Below, piece after piece: positions 9,358 through 17,930 of a stretch of DNA of 64,000 bases. The position numbers and the translations under genes were made by a program. The stretch lies in assembly GCF_015477775.1 (NCBI RefSeq), contig NZ_JADLQO010000001.1:992001-1056000 (forward strand). Direction: 5' to 3'. The notes beneath the pieces are model-generated. The model was given only the letters and a program-made list of their open reading frames with translations. It ran no database searches and was not told where the DNA came from. Source of the stretch: Nocardia abscessus. GTDB taxonomy: Bacteria > Actinomycetota > Actinomycetes > Mycobacteriales > Mycobacteriaceae. The stretch's first letter is position 1. The number at the start of each line of letters is the position of its first letter.

Positions 9358-9394
9358 ACGGCCCGGCCTGACCTTTCGAATCAGACCGGGCCGT
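9358..9394. terminator. Terminator after the LuxR gene
   Basis: The arms ACGGCCCGG..CTGA and TCAGACCGGGCCGT form a long hairpin between the convergent LuxR and DUF397 genes, able to serve both strands. Confidence 0.65.
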
Positions 9395-9408
9395 GTTGAT
9401 CGGCGTGG

Positions 9409-9615
9409 CTAGGAGTGGTTGAATTCGCCGTCCGTCACGCCTGCGGTGAAGGCGTCCCATTCGCTGGGGGTGAACACCAGTGCGGGGCCGGTCGGATTCT
9501 TCGAGTCGCGGACACCGACCATGCCCCCGTCGAGATGTGCAACCTCAACGCAGTCACCGCTTGGTTGGCTGCGGGTGCTCTTGAACCAATTCGCCCCGGA
9601 CAAGTCCCTGGTCAC
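9409..9615 (-). CDS. DUF397 protein
   Basis: 68 residues, a complete DUF397 domain with the typical WFKSTRSQPSGDCVEVA start, VGVRDSKNP core and FTPSEWDAFTAGV end. DUF397 proteins occur mostly in actinobacteria, next to XRE-DUF5753 regulators, and some pairs behave like toxin-antitoxin or developmental-control modules. The start overlaps the stop of the XRE gene in an ATGA, so the two are coupled. It is nearly identical in its core to the DUF397 protein at 48028-48243 in the island. Confidence 0.88.
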   Translation of the reverse strand: MTRDLSGANWFKSTRSQPSGDCVEVAHLDGGMVGVRDSKNPTGPALVFTPSEWDAFTAGVTDGEFNHS

Positions 9616-10502
9616 GCGGCATACTCCTCTGCAATATTCTGCACCAAAACTCTGGTGTCATCCTCGCTCAACGCTACCTGGAGGAGGTTCGCCACTGTCG
9701 CCCTGTGGCGCTCGATCACACTATCCTCTTCCAGGAACAACGCTCCCGTGAAGCCTTCTACGAACACGACAGGTGGCTCGTTCATTCGACTGACGTGCAG
9801 GGGTGGGAAGTCGAACAGAGTGAACGACTGGACTATCAGTCCAAGGTGGCCTCCGGCATCGAAGGGAATCATGCGAACAGACACGTTCGGTAGGCTCCCG
9901 ATTTCGGCGAGGTGGCGCGATTGCTCGCCCATTACGTCCCGGCCGCCGACTTGGTGACGGAGCACCGATTCCGACAGCAGCACTTCCACTGAAAAGTCGG
10001 GATCTTCGACGAGCCTGCGCTGTCGCCGCGCGGCCAGTTCGAGTCTTCGCTCCACGTCGACAGCTGACATTGCTGGGTCGGCTGTCTTGACGAGCCATCT
10101 GCGATACGCGGGCGTTTGCAGCAAGCCAGGCAGCAAAGTCAGGTGGAAGCTCGTCATCCGGCGGCATGCTTGCTCGAGGCTCATGAAGTGATCGAAATGC
10201 GGATTCACCACATCGGCGTATGCGCGCCACCAGCCGCTTGACGGGTCGCCCTTGGCGGCCTTGACCTCCTGAAGAAGGCCGAGCAGTTCCGTACGGGCGG
10301 CTTCGTCGGCCTCGTAGAAGTCCAGCAGATCACGGAATTGTGCAGTGCTGATCCTTGCCGGCCGACCGTCCTCGACTCTGCCGATCGTCTGCTTGGAGAC
10401 CTCGATCGCCAGCCCTGCTGCGAGCTGGCTTTTTCCGGCGCTGTTGCGTAGCTCGCGCAGCAGTCGCCCGAGTGCCCGCCGCGGGAGCGTGGAACCTGTC
10501 AT
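9612..10502 (-). CDS. XRE-family regulator with DUF5753 domain
   Basis: 296 residues. The N-terminal HTH includes LGRLLRELRNSAGKSQLAAG and VSKQTIGRVEDG. The C-terminal DUF5753 region contains LLPGLLQTPAYRRWLV, RQRRLVEDPDFSVEVLLSES and PPVVFVEGFTGALFLEE. It is followed by the DUF397 partner in an overlapping arrangement and is divergent from the small gene at 10797. The same cassette order recurs in the island at 48.0-50.0 kb. Confidence 0.88.
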   Translation of the reverse strand: MTGSTLPRRALGRLLRELRNSAGKSQLAAGLAIEVSKQTIGRVEDGRPARISTAQFRDLLDFYEADEAARTELLGLLQEVKAAKGDPSSGWWRAYADVVNPHFDHFMSLEQACRRMTSFHLTLLPGLLQTPAYRRWLVKTADPAMSAVDVERRLELAARRQRRLVEDPDFSVEVLLSESVLRHQVGGRDVMGEQSRHLAEIGSLPNVSVRMIPFDAGGHLGLIVQSFTLFDFPPLHVSRMNEPPVVFVEGFTGALFLEEDSVIERHRATVANLLQVALSEDDTRVLVQNIAEEYAA

Positions 10503-10796
10503 TCCTTAGCCTCGCTATCTGGTTTGGCTCGTACTGGACCGAGTTCTGGTGGGCCGCAACACGATGGTTCGCGCCACTATGGAACGGCCCGTATTGGCCG
10601 CCCAGTGTAATTGATGAGATGTCCGCAATGGACCGTCCATATCGACAAACCTGTTGTGTACTGAACATGCGCCCGGCGGCCAGAGTTGATGTGTCAACGC
10701 GTTTTTCGGCTCTCGCACCCCGGCCGTTCCCGACGCCAACCGGTCGGGGCCGGGCGCACTCCACACGACTTTCGATGTGAGTAGGGGGCTTTCGAG

Positions 10797-11327
10797 ATGG
10801 ACCATGAACCGTTCGAGGACACTCCGGTGTCGCGGTGCCAGTTCTACCGGCGGGCATGCGGTTTGCCCGCTGTCATCGACCCGCCTGAACTGGGGCGGAT
10901 CGTCGTGCACGCGGGCAGCGTCTGGGGTATCACGATGCCTGCTCGGCTGGGGCAGGTCGTGCGGGCTCATCTGCACGGTCAGGGGAATTCGGCCGGACCG
11001 ATCGTCGGCCATCCGCGTTCGGGCCGATGGACGTTCTTGATCCGGCCCGATCTCGGCGAGGCCGACGATATGCGCCTGTTCGCCGAGTTGTTCCGGCTGG
11101 ATGTGTCCGTCGCTCGCGCGGGGGCGGCTATCGCGCTGCCGTCGCCCACCGCGTCGGCCGGGGCGATTCGGCAGTGGATCGAGCCGCCCGCCAACTGCTT
11201 TCGCCCATCCGGGGCGGCTGTCGTGCAGGCAATTCGGGCGTGGGCCGATCAGATGACGTATCGCGGCCCGCGACCGGTGACGCGAAGCGCTGACCTGCCG
11301 TTCGGGATCGCCGAGGTACGCCGGTGA
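10797..11327 (+). CDS. Conserved protein paired with the XRE-DUF397 cassette
   Basis: 176 residues. It is clearly paralogous to the protein at 49553-50032: shared stretches include [15 protein letters not shown] versus [29 protein letters not shown] versus [14 protein letters not shown], and ALPSPTAS versus ALPSPTAE. The middle (GPIVGHPRSGRWTFLIRPDL) and the LPSP segment resemble the small bifunctional primase/polymerase N-terminal-like proteins of actinomycetes, but catalytic residues of a primase are not evident, so I treat function as unknown. It is divergent from the XRE gene and is followed by a short membrane protein with overlapping start. Confidence 0.75.
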   Translation: MDHEPFEDTPVSRCQFYRRACGLPAVIDPPELGRIVVHAGSVWGITMPARLGQVVRAHLHGQGNSAGPIVGHPRSGRWTFLIRPDLGEADDMRLFAELFRLDVSVARAGAAIALPSPTASAGAIRQWIEPPANCFRPSGAAVVQAIRAWADQMTYRGPRPVTRSADLPFGIAEVRR

Positions 11328-11542
11328 TGGTCGCGAGCGTCATCGCCGGATGCGCCGTTTTGTGGGTCATGGCGAACTTCTTCGTCGCCATGGCGGTGCT
11401 GGAGCGCGCCGGTTGCGAAAGCGTGTGCCGCGCGCGTCCTGCCGTTACCTCTGCCGAGGTGGCGGGGACCGTGACCTGGATGCAGGCGCGAACGTTGCCG
11501 ACCACCTGCCCGCTGGTGGTCGAGCGTCGGGTGTCGGCGTGA
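11324..11542 (+). CDS. Small membrane protein
   Basis: 72 residues beginning at GTG 11324 or ATG 11327, overlapping the stop of the preceding gene. The first 25 residues form one hydrophobic helix (SVIAGCAVLWVMANFFVAMA), followed by a short Cys-containing soluble tail. I do not recognise it. Overlap with its neighbour is the main reason to believe it is translated. Confidence 0.5.
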   Translation: MMVASVIAGCAVLWVMANFFVAMAVLERAGCESVCRARPAVTSAEVAGTVTWMQARTLPTTCPLVVERRVSA

Positions 11543-11577
11543 GCTGATGTTGGGCGCGCTCGGCCGCGTACCGACCT

Positions 11578-12210
11578 TCAGGGACCGCTGACCAGTGTGT
11601 CGGCCAGCTCGTTCTTCTGCGCCTTCGCTCCGAAGTAGTCGCCGCCCTTGGCGCGCGTGTTGTCGGTGCCCCACTCGCGTTGTTCGCGCGGGGCGGGCAC
11701 CAGATGCGGAATGTGTTTCCGGCAGTGGATGTACGCCTCTTCCACGTCGACCACTACCCAGTGTTCGGCGACGCGGCCCTTGTGGTTGACGGGAAGGTCG
11801 GTTACGACGCTGCGGAGGACGGGATCGGGGACGAGGTGTGCCGAACCGTTGATGTGCAGCCCGATGAGGTCGCGCACGAAATCGATGAGCAGAATCCCGA
11901 CGTGCGGGTTCTCCAGGATATTGCCGAGGCTGGCCATCACGCCGTTGCCACGATATTCCGGGTAGGCGATCCTGCGTTCGTCGATGACGTGTAGGAAACC
12001 GGGAACCCCGGCTCGGAAACTCGAGTCGCATTCGCCGTGTTTGTCCGCCGTGGCGATGAACGCCATATCCATCCGTCCGATGAATTCGATCATCGTCGGG
12101 TTGAGCCGATCGAGCACTTGATCGTCGTAGAAGCGCTGGGCTCGATCCTGTGTTCCATACCGTTCCTGCAGCTCACGCTCGCCGTCGCTGCCGTTGCGTG
12201 TACCGGGCAT
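11578..12210 (-). CDS. Pyridoxamine 5'-phosphate oxidase-family FMN-binding protein
   Basis: 210 residues with a split-barrel flavin-binding fold. Recognisable segments are MAFIATADKHGECDSSFRAG, IAYPEYRGNGVMASLGNILE and VGILLIDF, typical of the PPOX-class proteins that bind FMN, heme or F420. ATG at 12210 follows a GGGGCGG region; the open frame reaches 12336 but the extra residues look non-native. The precise reaction is unknown; members of this branch include general stress proteins and nitroreductase-like flavoproteins. Confidence 0.8.
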   Translation of the reverse strand: MPGTRNGSDGERELQERYGTQDRAQRFYDDQVLDRLNPTMIEFIGRMDMAFIATADKHGECDSSFRAGVPGFLHVIDERRIAYPEYRGNGVMASLGNILENPHVGILLIDFVRDLIGLHINGSAHLVPDPVLRSVVTDLPVNHKGRVAEHWVVVDVEEAYIHCRKHIPHLVPAPREQREWGTDNTRAKGGDYFGAKAQKNELADTLVSGP

Positions 12211-12384
12211 TGCCGCCCCTTCTGGTCGCCGGAATCCGGGGTCCACCAGGCTCGACGTTGAACCGCGGTCGTACCGAGATCGCGACAATTTTAGATGAGA
12301 AGCACGCGGCAAAACGTCGGAATCCAGGTAGATCATGCCTGTGATTCGCGTGCGGCGCAGGGATTTCCGTAGATTAGCTAAGAG

Positions 12385-12416
12385 CCGACCGGCCGGAATA
12401 ATTTCCGGCCGGTCGG
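12385..12416. terminator. Perfect 14-bp inverted repeat, probable terminator
   Basis: CCGACCGGCCGGAA, four bases TAAT, then TTCCGGCCGGTCGG. It lies just downstream of the stop of the molybdopterin oxidoreductase gene on the minus strand. Confidence 0.65.
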
Positions 12417-12441
12417 GATTTGCGGAGTGATGTGCGGTGCC

Positions 12442-14628
12442 TCAGGCAGGGGTCAGCGTGACCGGTACCCCGTTGAACACGGCGTTTCCGGAAGGCGCGT
12501 CGACCACCGAATCATCGGTGAGCACATTGGCGTTGACGCCCGCGTGCGCGCGGGCCACGGTCTGCGTGCTGTCGACATGTCCCCATCCGTGCGGCAGGCT
12601 CACCACGCCGGGCATGATGGCCTCGGTCGGCTCCAGCGGAACCGTCAGCGTGCCGGCGGCGGACTTGACCACCGCTCGGTCGCCGAGTCCGAGCCGCGCC
12701 ACGTCCGCCGGATTGATGTGCAGTGTGCAGCGATTCGATCCGCTCACCAGCGGTGCGATGTTGTGCATCCAGCTGTTGTTGGACCGCAGCTGCCGCCGCC
12801 CGATCAGCACGATCTCCGGTGCGGCGTCGGACAGTCGCGCCCGCATCCGCGCCACGTCGTCGAGCAGCGGCTGCGGGGCCAGGTCCACCTTCGCGGTCGC
12901 GGTGCGGAGCACGCCGGGCAGCCGTGGCTGCAAGGGGCCGAGGTCGATGCCGTGCGGGTTGTCCAGCAGCACCTGCAGATTGAGCGTGCCGCCGTTCCAT
13001 TCCCCGTACGGCCCGAGGCGCAGCATCAGGTCGATGCGCTGCTCGGTGCTGTTCTCGCCGATCAGGTCCCCGCGCCGCTGCGCGAACCCGGCCTTGTGCA
13101 GCAGGCCCGCGATGACGAGTTCGTCCACGGCGGTGAGCGGATCGACCCCGTCGGAGCCGTTGTGCGGCCTGCCGGTCAGCGCCGCGGCCAGACGAGCCAG
13201 GACGGCGGGCTCGGACGGCCGGTCACCCAGCGGCACCAGCGGGCGCGAGTAGCGGGTGTAGTTCCGCACGGCGAATTGCAGAAGCGCGAAATCGTAATGC
13301 GCCGACTGGGTGGGGCGCGGGGGAGGCAGGATCACATCGGCGTGCTTGGTGGTTTCGTTCAGGTACCTGTCCACGCTCACCATGAAGTCGAGCTGGGCGA
13401 ACGCCTCGTCCAGGCGCGCGCCGCTCGGCGCGGACAGCACCGGATTACCGGCGACCGTCACCAGCGCGCGGATCTGCCCCGTGCCGGGCGTGGTGATCTC
13501 GTCGGCGAGCGTCGCGACGGGCAGTTCGCCCATCGCCTCGGGCAGTTCGCGTACCCGGCTGGTCCAGCGTCCGATGCGGAACGGCCTGGTACGCGGGATG
13601 CCGCCCGCGGCGGCGGTGGCGAACATCGCGCCGCCGGGGGAATCGAGGTTGCCGGTCAGCGCGTTGATCGCGTCGACGAGCCACTGCGTGATCGTGCCGA
13701 ACTCGGCGGTGCAGGTGCCGATGCGGGCGTACACCGCCGCGGTCGGCGCTGCCGCGAGCTCCCGGGCCAGGCGCACGATCGTGGACGCGGGGACGCCGGT
13801 GCGGGCCGCGACCGTATCCGGGTCGAAGGCAGCGGCGGCGGTGCGCAATTCGTCCAGGCCGGTGACCTCGACGCGCAGATCGGTCAGCTGCTCGGCGAAC
13901 AGTGTGTGCACGATGCCGAAAAGCAGGTAGGCATCGCTGCCCGGCCGGATGAACAGGTGCTCGTCGGCCAGTTTCGCGGTGCGGGTCACCCGCGGGTCGA
14001 CCACCACGAAGCGGCCGCCCCTGCCGCGCAGCGCCTTCAGCCTGCCCGGGAAATCGGGTGCGGTGCACAGCGAGCCGTTCGATTCCAGCGGATTCGCCCC
14101 GAGCATCAGCAGATAATCGGTGCGGTCCAGGTCGGGCACGGGCACGGTCAGCGGATCGCCGAACATCAGCCCACTGGCCACCTGCTTGGGCATCTGGTCG
14201 GCGGTGCTGGCCGAGAAGATGTTCTTGGTGCCCAGCGCGCGCAGCAGGATGGGCAGGTACAGGGCGCCGGCCACGGTGTGCGCGTTGGGGTTGCCCAAGT
14301 AGGCCGCGGCCGACTGGTTTCCGTGCTCGGCGACGACGGCGGGGAAGCGCTCGGCGATGTAGTCGAAGGCTTCGTCCCAGGTCGCGCTACGCCAGGTGCC
14401 GGTCGCGCGATCGCGGATCAGCGGTTCGGTCACCCGGTCCGGGTCCTCGTCGAGGTGGCCCAGGCTGGCCCCCTTCGGGCAGATGAAGCCCTTGCTGAAG
14501 GGATCGCTGCGGTCGCCGCGAACCGAGGTCACGTGGTCGTCGGGGTCCAGGGTGATTTCCAGGCCGCAGACCGCCTCGCAGAGTGGGCAGGTCCGCAGCA
14601 GATTGCGCGATTGCGTGATCGGGGCCAT
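12442..14628 (-). CDS. Molybdopterin-dependent oxidoreductase (formate dehydrogenase/nitrate reductase-like)
   Basis: 728 residues, the usual size for the DMSO-reductase superfamily. The N-terminus has a [4Fe-4S] cluster site: CPLCEAVCGLEIT followed by CPKG about 30 residues later. Cofactor-binding segments YLLMLGANPLESNGS, FVVVDPRVTRTA and GGAMFATAAAGG follow, and the C-terminal MopB-like domain holds RSNNSWMHNIAPLVSG and ARLGLGDRAVVKS. No Fe-S or membrane partner is next to it, so it may be a soluble single-subunit enzyme. The substrate cannot be deduced. Confidence 0.87.
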   Translation of the reverse strand: MAPITQSRNLLRTCPLCEAVCGLEITLDPDDHVTSVRGDRSDPFSKGFICPKGASLGHLDEDPDRVTEPLIRDRATGTWRSATWDEAFDYIAERFPAVVAEHGNQSAAAYLGNPNAHTVAGALYLPILLRALGTKNIFSASTADQMPKQVASGLMFGDPLTVPVPDLDRTDYLLMLGANPLESNGSLCTAPDFPGRLKALRGRGGRFVVVDPRVTRTAKLADEHLFIRPGSDAYLLFGIVHTLFAEQLTDLRVEVTGLDELRTAAAAFDPDTVAARTGVPASTIVRLARELAAAPTAAVYARIGTCTAEFGTITQWLVDAINALTGNLDSPGGAMFATAAAGGIPRTRPFRIGRWTSRVRELPEAMGELPVATLADEITTPGTGQIRALVTVAGNPVLSAPSGARLDEAFAQLDFMVSVDRYLNETTKHADVILPPPRPTQSAHYDFALLQFAVRNYTRYSRPLVPLGDRPSEPAVLARLAAALTGRPHNGSDGVDPLTAVDELVIAGLLHKAGFAQRRGDLIGENSTEQRIDLMLRLGPYGEWNGGTLNLQVLLDNPHGIDLGPLQPRLPGVLRTATAKVDLAPQPLLDDVARMRARLSDAAPEIVLIGRRQLRSNNSWMHNIAPLVSGSNRCTLHINPADVARLGLGDRAVVKSAAGTLTVPLEPTEAIMPGVVSLPHGWGHVDSTQTVARAHAGVNANVLTDDSVVDAPSGNAVFNGVPVTLTPA

Positions 14629-14824
14629 ACCCCATCTTGTCGTCCGCGGGTGAAACTGAAAAGAGAACGCTCGACATTCGCAAACGCCAACGCCAAACGA
14701 CCGGTACCCGGCGGCGCTCCGGGGTGGGGAGCCGGAGCGGCAGGACGGATACCGGTCGCAAACAGGCCGGGTAGCGCGGCCCCGGCCCGCGATCAGCAGG
14801 TGAACTCGATCAGGGGCGCGTTGC

Positions 14825-15316
14825 TCAGCAGGCGATGGTCAGCTTCGCGCGGCGCGACGCGGTGGCCGCGCGCACGGCCGCGGCGATCGCGACGACCGGC
14901 GGCACCCAGCGGGCCTCGGCGGGCGCGACGCCCCAGCAGGCCGAACCGGCCGAGAGCTGGGTGGGCGGCAGCGGGATGCCCGCGCCGTCGGTGTACAGGG
15001 TGGCGCCGGCCTCGCGCAGCGCCTGCAGCGCCATGGCGGCCTTGCGAACGCCGGTGACCAGGTGGATCTCGCGACGCTCCGGGCCGGGGATCTCGATCAC
15101 CGCGCCGGACAGGTTGTTCGCGCGCAGGAAGCGGCGGACCTCGCCGGCCAGTTCGCCGGAGACCTCGATGCCGGACAGGTCGTCGTCGGTGATCAGGCTC
15201 AGACCGTTGGCCGTTTCGGCGACCGTCCACCCGCGCTGGTTGTAGTCCTGCGCAGCGGCGGTCAGCTCGGCCGCCGTGACGGAAGTCGGAAACGTGGTGC
15301 GCACTGTCTTCTCCAT
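14825..15316 (-). CDS. Conserved small protein, primase/polymerase N-terminal-like
   Basis: 163 residues from ATG 15316 (the open frame continues to 15343). It has an alpha/beta layout with AAQDYNQRGWTVAETANGLSL, a mid-section around EIPGPERREIHLVTG and a proline-rich GIPLPPTQLSAGSACWG motif. The IPLPPT...W end is reminiscent of the bifunctional DNA primase/polymerase N-terminal-like proteins common in actinomycetes. No metal-binding acidic triad is obvious, so polymerase activity is doubtful. It stands alone. Confidence 0.6.
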   Translation of the reverse strand: MEKTVRTTFPTSVTAAELTAAAQDYNQRGWTVAETANGLSLITDDDLSGIEVSGELAGEVRRFLRANNLSGAVIEIPGPERREIHLVTGVRKAAMALQALREAGATLYTDGAGIPLPPTQLSAGSACWGVAPAEARWVPPVVAIAAAVRAATASRRAKLTIAC

Positions 15317-15636
15317 TCCCCGGTAGATCTCTGGGTCCTGCATTCATGGGTCGTATCGGCGGGGGCAGCCATGGGCGTTACGGGTTCTCCGAAAGAATTT
15401 CCGGAGTGTCGCCTACGTCTCATTTTCGAGGGGTTCGTACGCGTTCCGCCGGGCATCCCGAAGTGGCTCGCCACGGTTGCCACGCAGCTACTTTCAGCCG
15501 CGCACCTGGCCTCTCGCTGTGCCGAAGCTGCGAGATCGCTGTGGATGGTCGGGAACGATGTTGCCGGTGCGAAAACATCCCGGTCCCGTGCGTTTCCGGG
15601 CTGGATCCGTACGCGCCGAGCAGGGAGGATTCCGGC
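15317..15636. other. Non-coding stretch with no recognised gene
   Basis: Between the minus-strand gene at 14825 and the repeat at 15637 I see no convincing coding region. A short palindrome-like CCGAAAGAATTTCCGG occurs at about 15389-15404. Open frames on both strands look compositional. Confidence 0.5.
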
Positions 15637-15737
15637 ATGAGCGTCAGGCCCGGAGGCGGCAGCTTGCGTGACCACGTAGGGCCCGCGCATGCCGAGGAGG
15701 ACAGAGCATGAGCGTCAGGCCCGGAGGAGGACACGGT
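15637..15737 (+). repeat. Leader repeat with overlapping mini-ORF upstream of DUF4282 gene
   Basis: A 71-bp unit starting ATGAGCGTCAGGCCCGGAGG is followed at 15708 by a second, truncated unit with the same first 21 bases. The first unit can encode 24 residues (MSVRPGGGSLRDHVGP...) and its TGA overlaps the ATG of the second unit. Each ATG is preceded by a good purine site. The second unit runs in frame into the DUF4282 gene, whose own ATG is at 15738. It belongs to the family seen at 3726 and 34200. Confidence 0.65.
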
Positions 15738-16310
15738 ATGAGTGACGAATCCAACGGCACCGGCGCGCCCGCCGGTGCGCCGGTGGACGAGGAGGAGTTC
15801 GAGGCCGAATCGCGCTGGATCGCGTGGAAGGAGTCGGCGGCCAAGCGGTTGTCCGGGGCCGCCGACGAGGATCAGCCCGCCGAGCCGTTCCGTAGCCCGC
15901 GCGCGTTCGCGCAGTGGAGCGGCGCGGCCGCGCGCGCCTTGGTCGACGTGCAGTTCCACCGCCCGGCCACCCGCACATTGTTGCCGCTGGCGTACATCCT
16001 CGGACTGGTGTTCGCCTTCGCCGTCCCCATCACGCTGACGGTGTCGGCGTGGCGGGTGTCGGCGGTGCTCGGCGTGCTCGCCGCGATGCTGGGCGTCCCG
16101 CTGGGCCTGACCATCGCGGCCGCCGTCCGCCTGATGCTCGAGTTCCTGGTGAACGCCTCGCGTCTGGCGACCAGGGTGGAGCACATCAGCGAGCTGGCCG
16201 ACGACCTGTTCCAGGCGCTGTCGGACGTGGCCGAGCCGGTCAACCAGCTGTCCGAAGACGTTCGGGCGGTGCAGTTCTGGCGCTTCCGCAAGCGAAACCC
16301 GCGCAGGTAG
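15738..16310 (+). CDS. DUF4282 membrane protein
   Basis: 190 residues. After an acidic, disordered ~60-residue N-terminus there are two membrane helices (LLPLAYILGLVFAFAVPIT and VLGVLAAMLGVPLGLTIAAA) and the DUF4282 signature RLMLEFLVNASRLATRVE. Function of the family is unknown. ATG 15738 follows GGAGGAGG; ATG 15708 in the upstream repeat is in frame and would add ten residues. The C-terminus is basic (WRFRKRNPRR) and probably cytoplasmic. Confidence 0.8.
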   Translation: MSDESNGTGAPAGAPVDEEEFEAESRWIAWKESAAKRLSGAADEDQPAEPFRSPRAFAQWSGAAARALVDVQFHRPATRTLLPLAYILGLVFAFAVPITLTVSAWRVSAVLGVLAAMLGVPLGLTIAAAVRLMLEFLVNASRLATRVEHISELADDLFQALSDVAEPVNQLSEDVRAVQFWRFRKRNPRR

Positions 16311-16518
16311 GGGACGAAAACGCGTCGCGCGGAAGTAGTTTGACTCCCTGGGGCCATCGGCCTAGCTGAGACACGCACCGTGACCGGTGTGAGTTTCACT
16401 GTGAACAATGCTGTTCGGATACCCCGCACAACCACCACGGGTGTCCGGAAAGGCGGCCGCGTCGCAGACCCAGCACGGATCACGGTGCGGCCGGTGTACG
16501 GCGAAACAGGGGGGAAGC

Positions 16519-17394
16519 ATGGCTCTACCACAGGGGACGACCGGATCGACGATGCCGCGACGGCAGCTCGGCAGGCAGCTGCGCGATCTGCGCAACCGGG
16601 CCGGGATGACCACGCGGGTGGCCGCGCAGCAGCTGGAGTGGTCGGAGGCGAAGATCTGGCGGATCGAGACCGGGCAGACCTCGCTGCGCGGTCTCGATGT
16701 CGAGGCGATGTGCAAGGTCTACGGCGCGCCGCCCGACCTGATCGAACCGCTGCGCGCGTTGGCCCGCGACACCAAGGCGAAGGGGTGGTGGACCGCATAC
16801 GGCGACGTGATCCCGGAGGGCTTCGACGTCTACATCGGACTGGAAGAGGCGGCCACTCGGCTGTCCACCTACGAGAACGAACTCGTCCCGGGACTGCTGC
16901 AAACCGAGGGGTACACCCGCGCGGTGTTCGCCGCGGCGTACCCGGAGCTGTCCGCCGACGAACTCGACCGCAGAGTCCGCTTACGGCAGGCCAGGCAGAC
17001 GCTGGTCTTGCGGAACGACGCACCGCTGCGGCTGGACGCGCTGATCGGCGAGGGCGTGCTGCGGCGGCGGATCGGCGACCCGGCGGTGGTCGCCGAGCAA
17101 CTCGACCAGCTGCACCGCATGGCCGAGTTGCCGAACGTCCGGGTCCGGCTGGTGCCGATGGACTCCGACTATCACGACGGGATGACCTCGGGCCGGTTCG
17201 TGCTGCTCGATTTCCCGGAGGCGCCTTCCGGCGAGCCGTCCGAACCGCCGGTGGTCTATGTGGAGGCGTTCACCGGACCGATCTACGTGGACAAAGAGCA
17301 CGAGATCGCGCGCTTCCGCGCGGCGTTCGCGAGCATCGAGGCGGTGGCGGTCGACGCGAGCGCGGGTATCGAGGCCGCCCGCCGGGCCCTGTGA
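16519..17394 (+). CDS. XRE-family regulator with DUF5753 domain
   Basis: 291 residues. The HTH contains LGRQLRDLRNRAGMTTRVAA and SEAKIWRIETGQTSLRG, and the DUF5753 part includes ELVPGLLQTEGYTRAVF and PPVVYVEAFTGPIYVDK. ATG 16519 follows GGGGGGAAGC; the open frame runs upstream to 16408 without support. Unlike the relatives at 9612 and 48233 it has no DUF397 partner beside it. Targets are unknown. Confidence 0.87.
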   Translation: MALPQGTTGSTMPRRQLGRQLRDLRNRAGMTTRVAAQQLEWSEAKIWRIETGQTSLRGLDVEAMCKVYGAPPDLIEPLRALARDTKAKGWWTAYGDVIPEGFDVYIGLEEAATRLSTYENELVPGLLQTEGYTRAVFAAAYPELSADELDRRVRLRQARQTLVLRNDAPLRLDALIGEGVLRRRIGDPAVVAEQLDQLHRMAELPNVRVRLVPMDSDYHDGMTSGRFVLLDFPEAPSGEPSEPPVVYVEAFTGPIYVDKEHEIARFRAAFASIEAVAVDASAGIEAARRAL

Positions 17395-17416
17395 CCTGCG
17401 GACTTTCTCGCGCTGA

Positions 17417-17845
17417 TCAGCACTTCGGCGGGCCGGGCAACTCCCAGGTGTCGCTCAGGACGGCCCGGTGGGTGGGCAGAGCCTGTTCGTAGACCTCGCG
17501 GCCCTTCTCGGTGAGGCAGACGAACACGGCGCGGCGATCCTCCGCGCACATGGTGCGCCGGACGAGGCCGTCGCGCTCCAGCCGGGCCACGGCCCGGGAC
17601 AGCGCGCTCTGACTCAGGTAGATGTCGTTGGCCAGGTCGCTCATGCGGTAGTCGCCGCAGTCCGCGTCCACCAGCCGGTCCAGCGTCTCGAATTCGCTGA
17701 GCCCGATGTCATGGCCGTTCTGGAGCGCCTTCTCGAGCGCGCAACTCACCGTCGCGTGCCGGTCGAGCAGCTCGCGCCACTCTCCAACCAGCCCGGTGGG
17801 CGCGAGGGCGCGCCGGGCCGTGCTCACGGTGGTCGGCTTCGACAT
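17417..17845 (-). CDS. MarR-family transcriptional regulator
   Basis: 142 residues with a winged helix: LSEFETLDRLVDADCGDYRM, SDLANDIYLSQSALSRAVAR and LERDGLVRRTMCAEDRRAVF. The family usually represses a divergent transporter and is released by small aromatic or antibiotic ligands. Here it faces the MFS exporter at 17931, and a perfect 28-bp palindrome (17882-17909) lies between the two starts, so autoregulation and control of the exporter are likely. Confidence 0.9.
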   Translation of the reverse strand: MSKPTTVSTARRALAPTGLVGEWRELLDRHATVSCALEKALQNGHDIGLSEFETLDRLVDADCGDYRMSDLANDIYLSQSALSRAVARLERDGLVRRTMCAEDRRAVFVCLTEKGREVYEQALPTHRAVLSDTWELPGPPKC

Positions 17846-17881
17846 GGCCCCATCTTAGTGGCCCGGGCATGCCCATGCAAC

Positions 17882-17909
17882 TGCATTAAATGTGTTGGCA
17901 TTTAATGCA
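17882..17909. promoter_or_regulatory. Perfect palindrome, probable MarR operator
   Basis: Arms TGCATTAAATG and CATTTAATGCA surround a 6-base spacer. It lies 37 bp from the MarR start and 22 bp from the MFS start. Additional near half-sites (CATGCAACTGCATT and GCGCATGTAATG) flank it. Confidence 0.75.
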
Positions 17910-17930
17910 CGCGCATGTAATGTTCCCCGC

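Noticed and set aside
12427..15057. An 876-codon plus-strand open frame
   Set aside because: It is antisense to the molybdopterin oxidoreductase, is rich in Arg/His/Gly and has no recognisable domain; high GC leaves antisense frames open.
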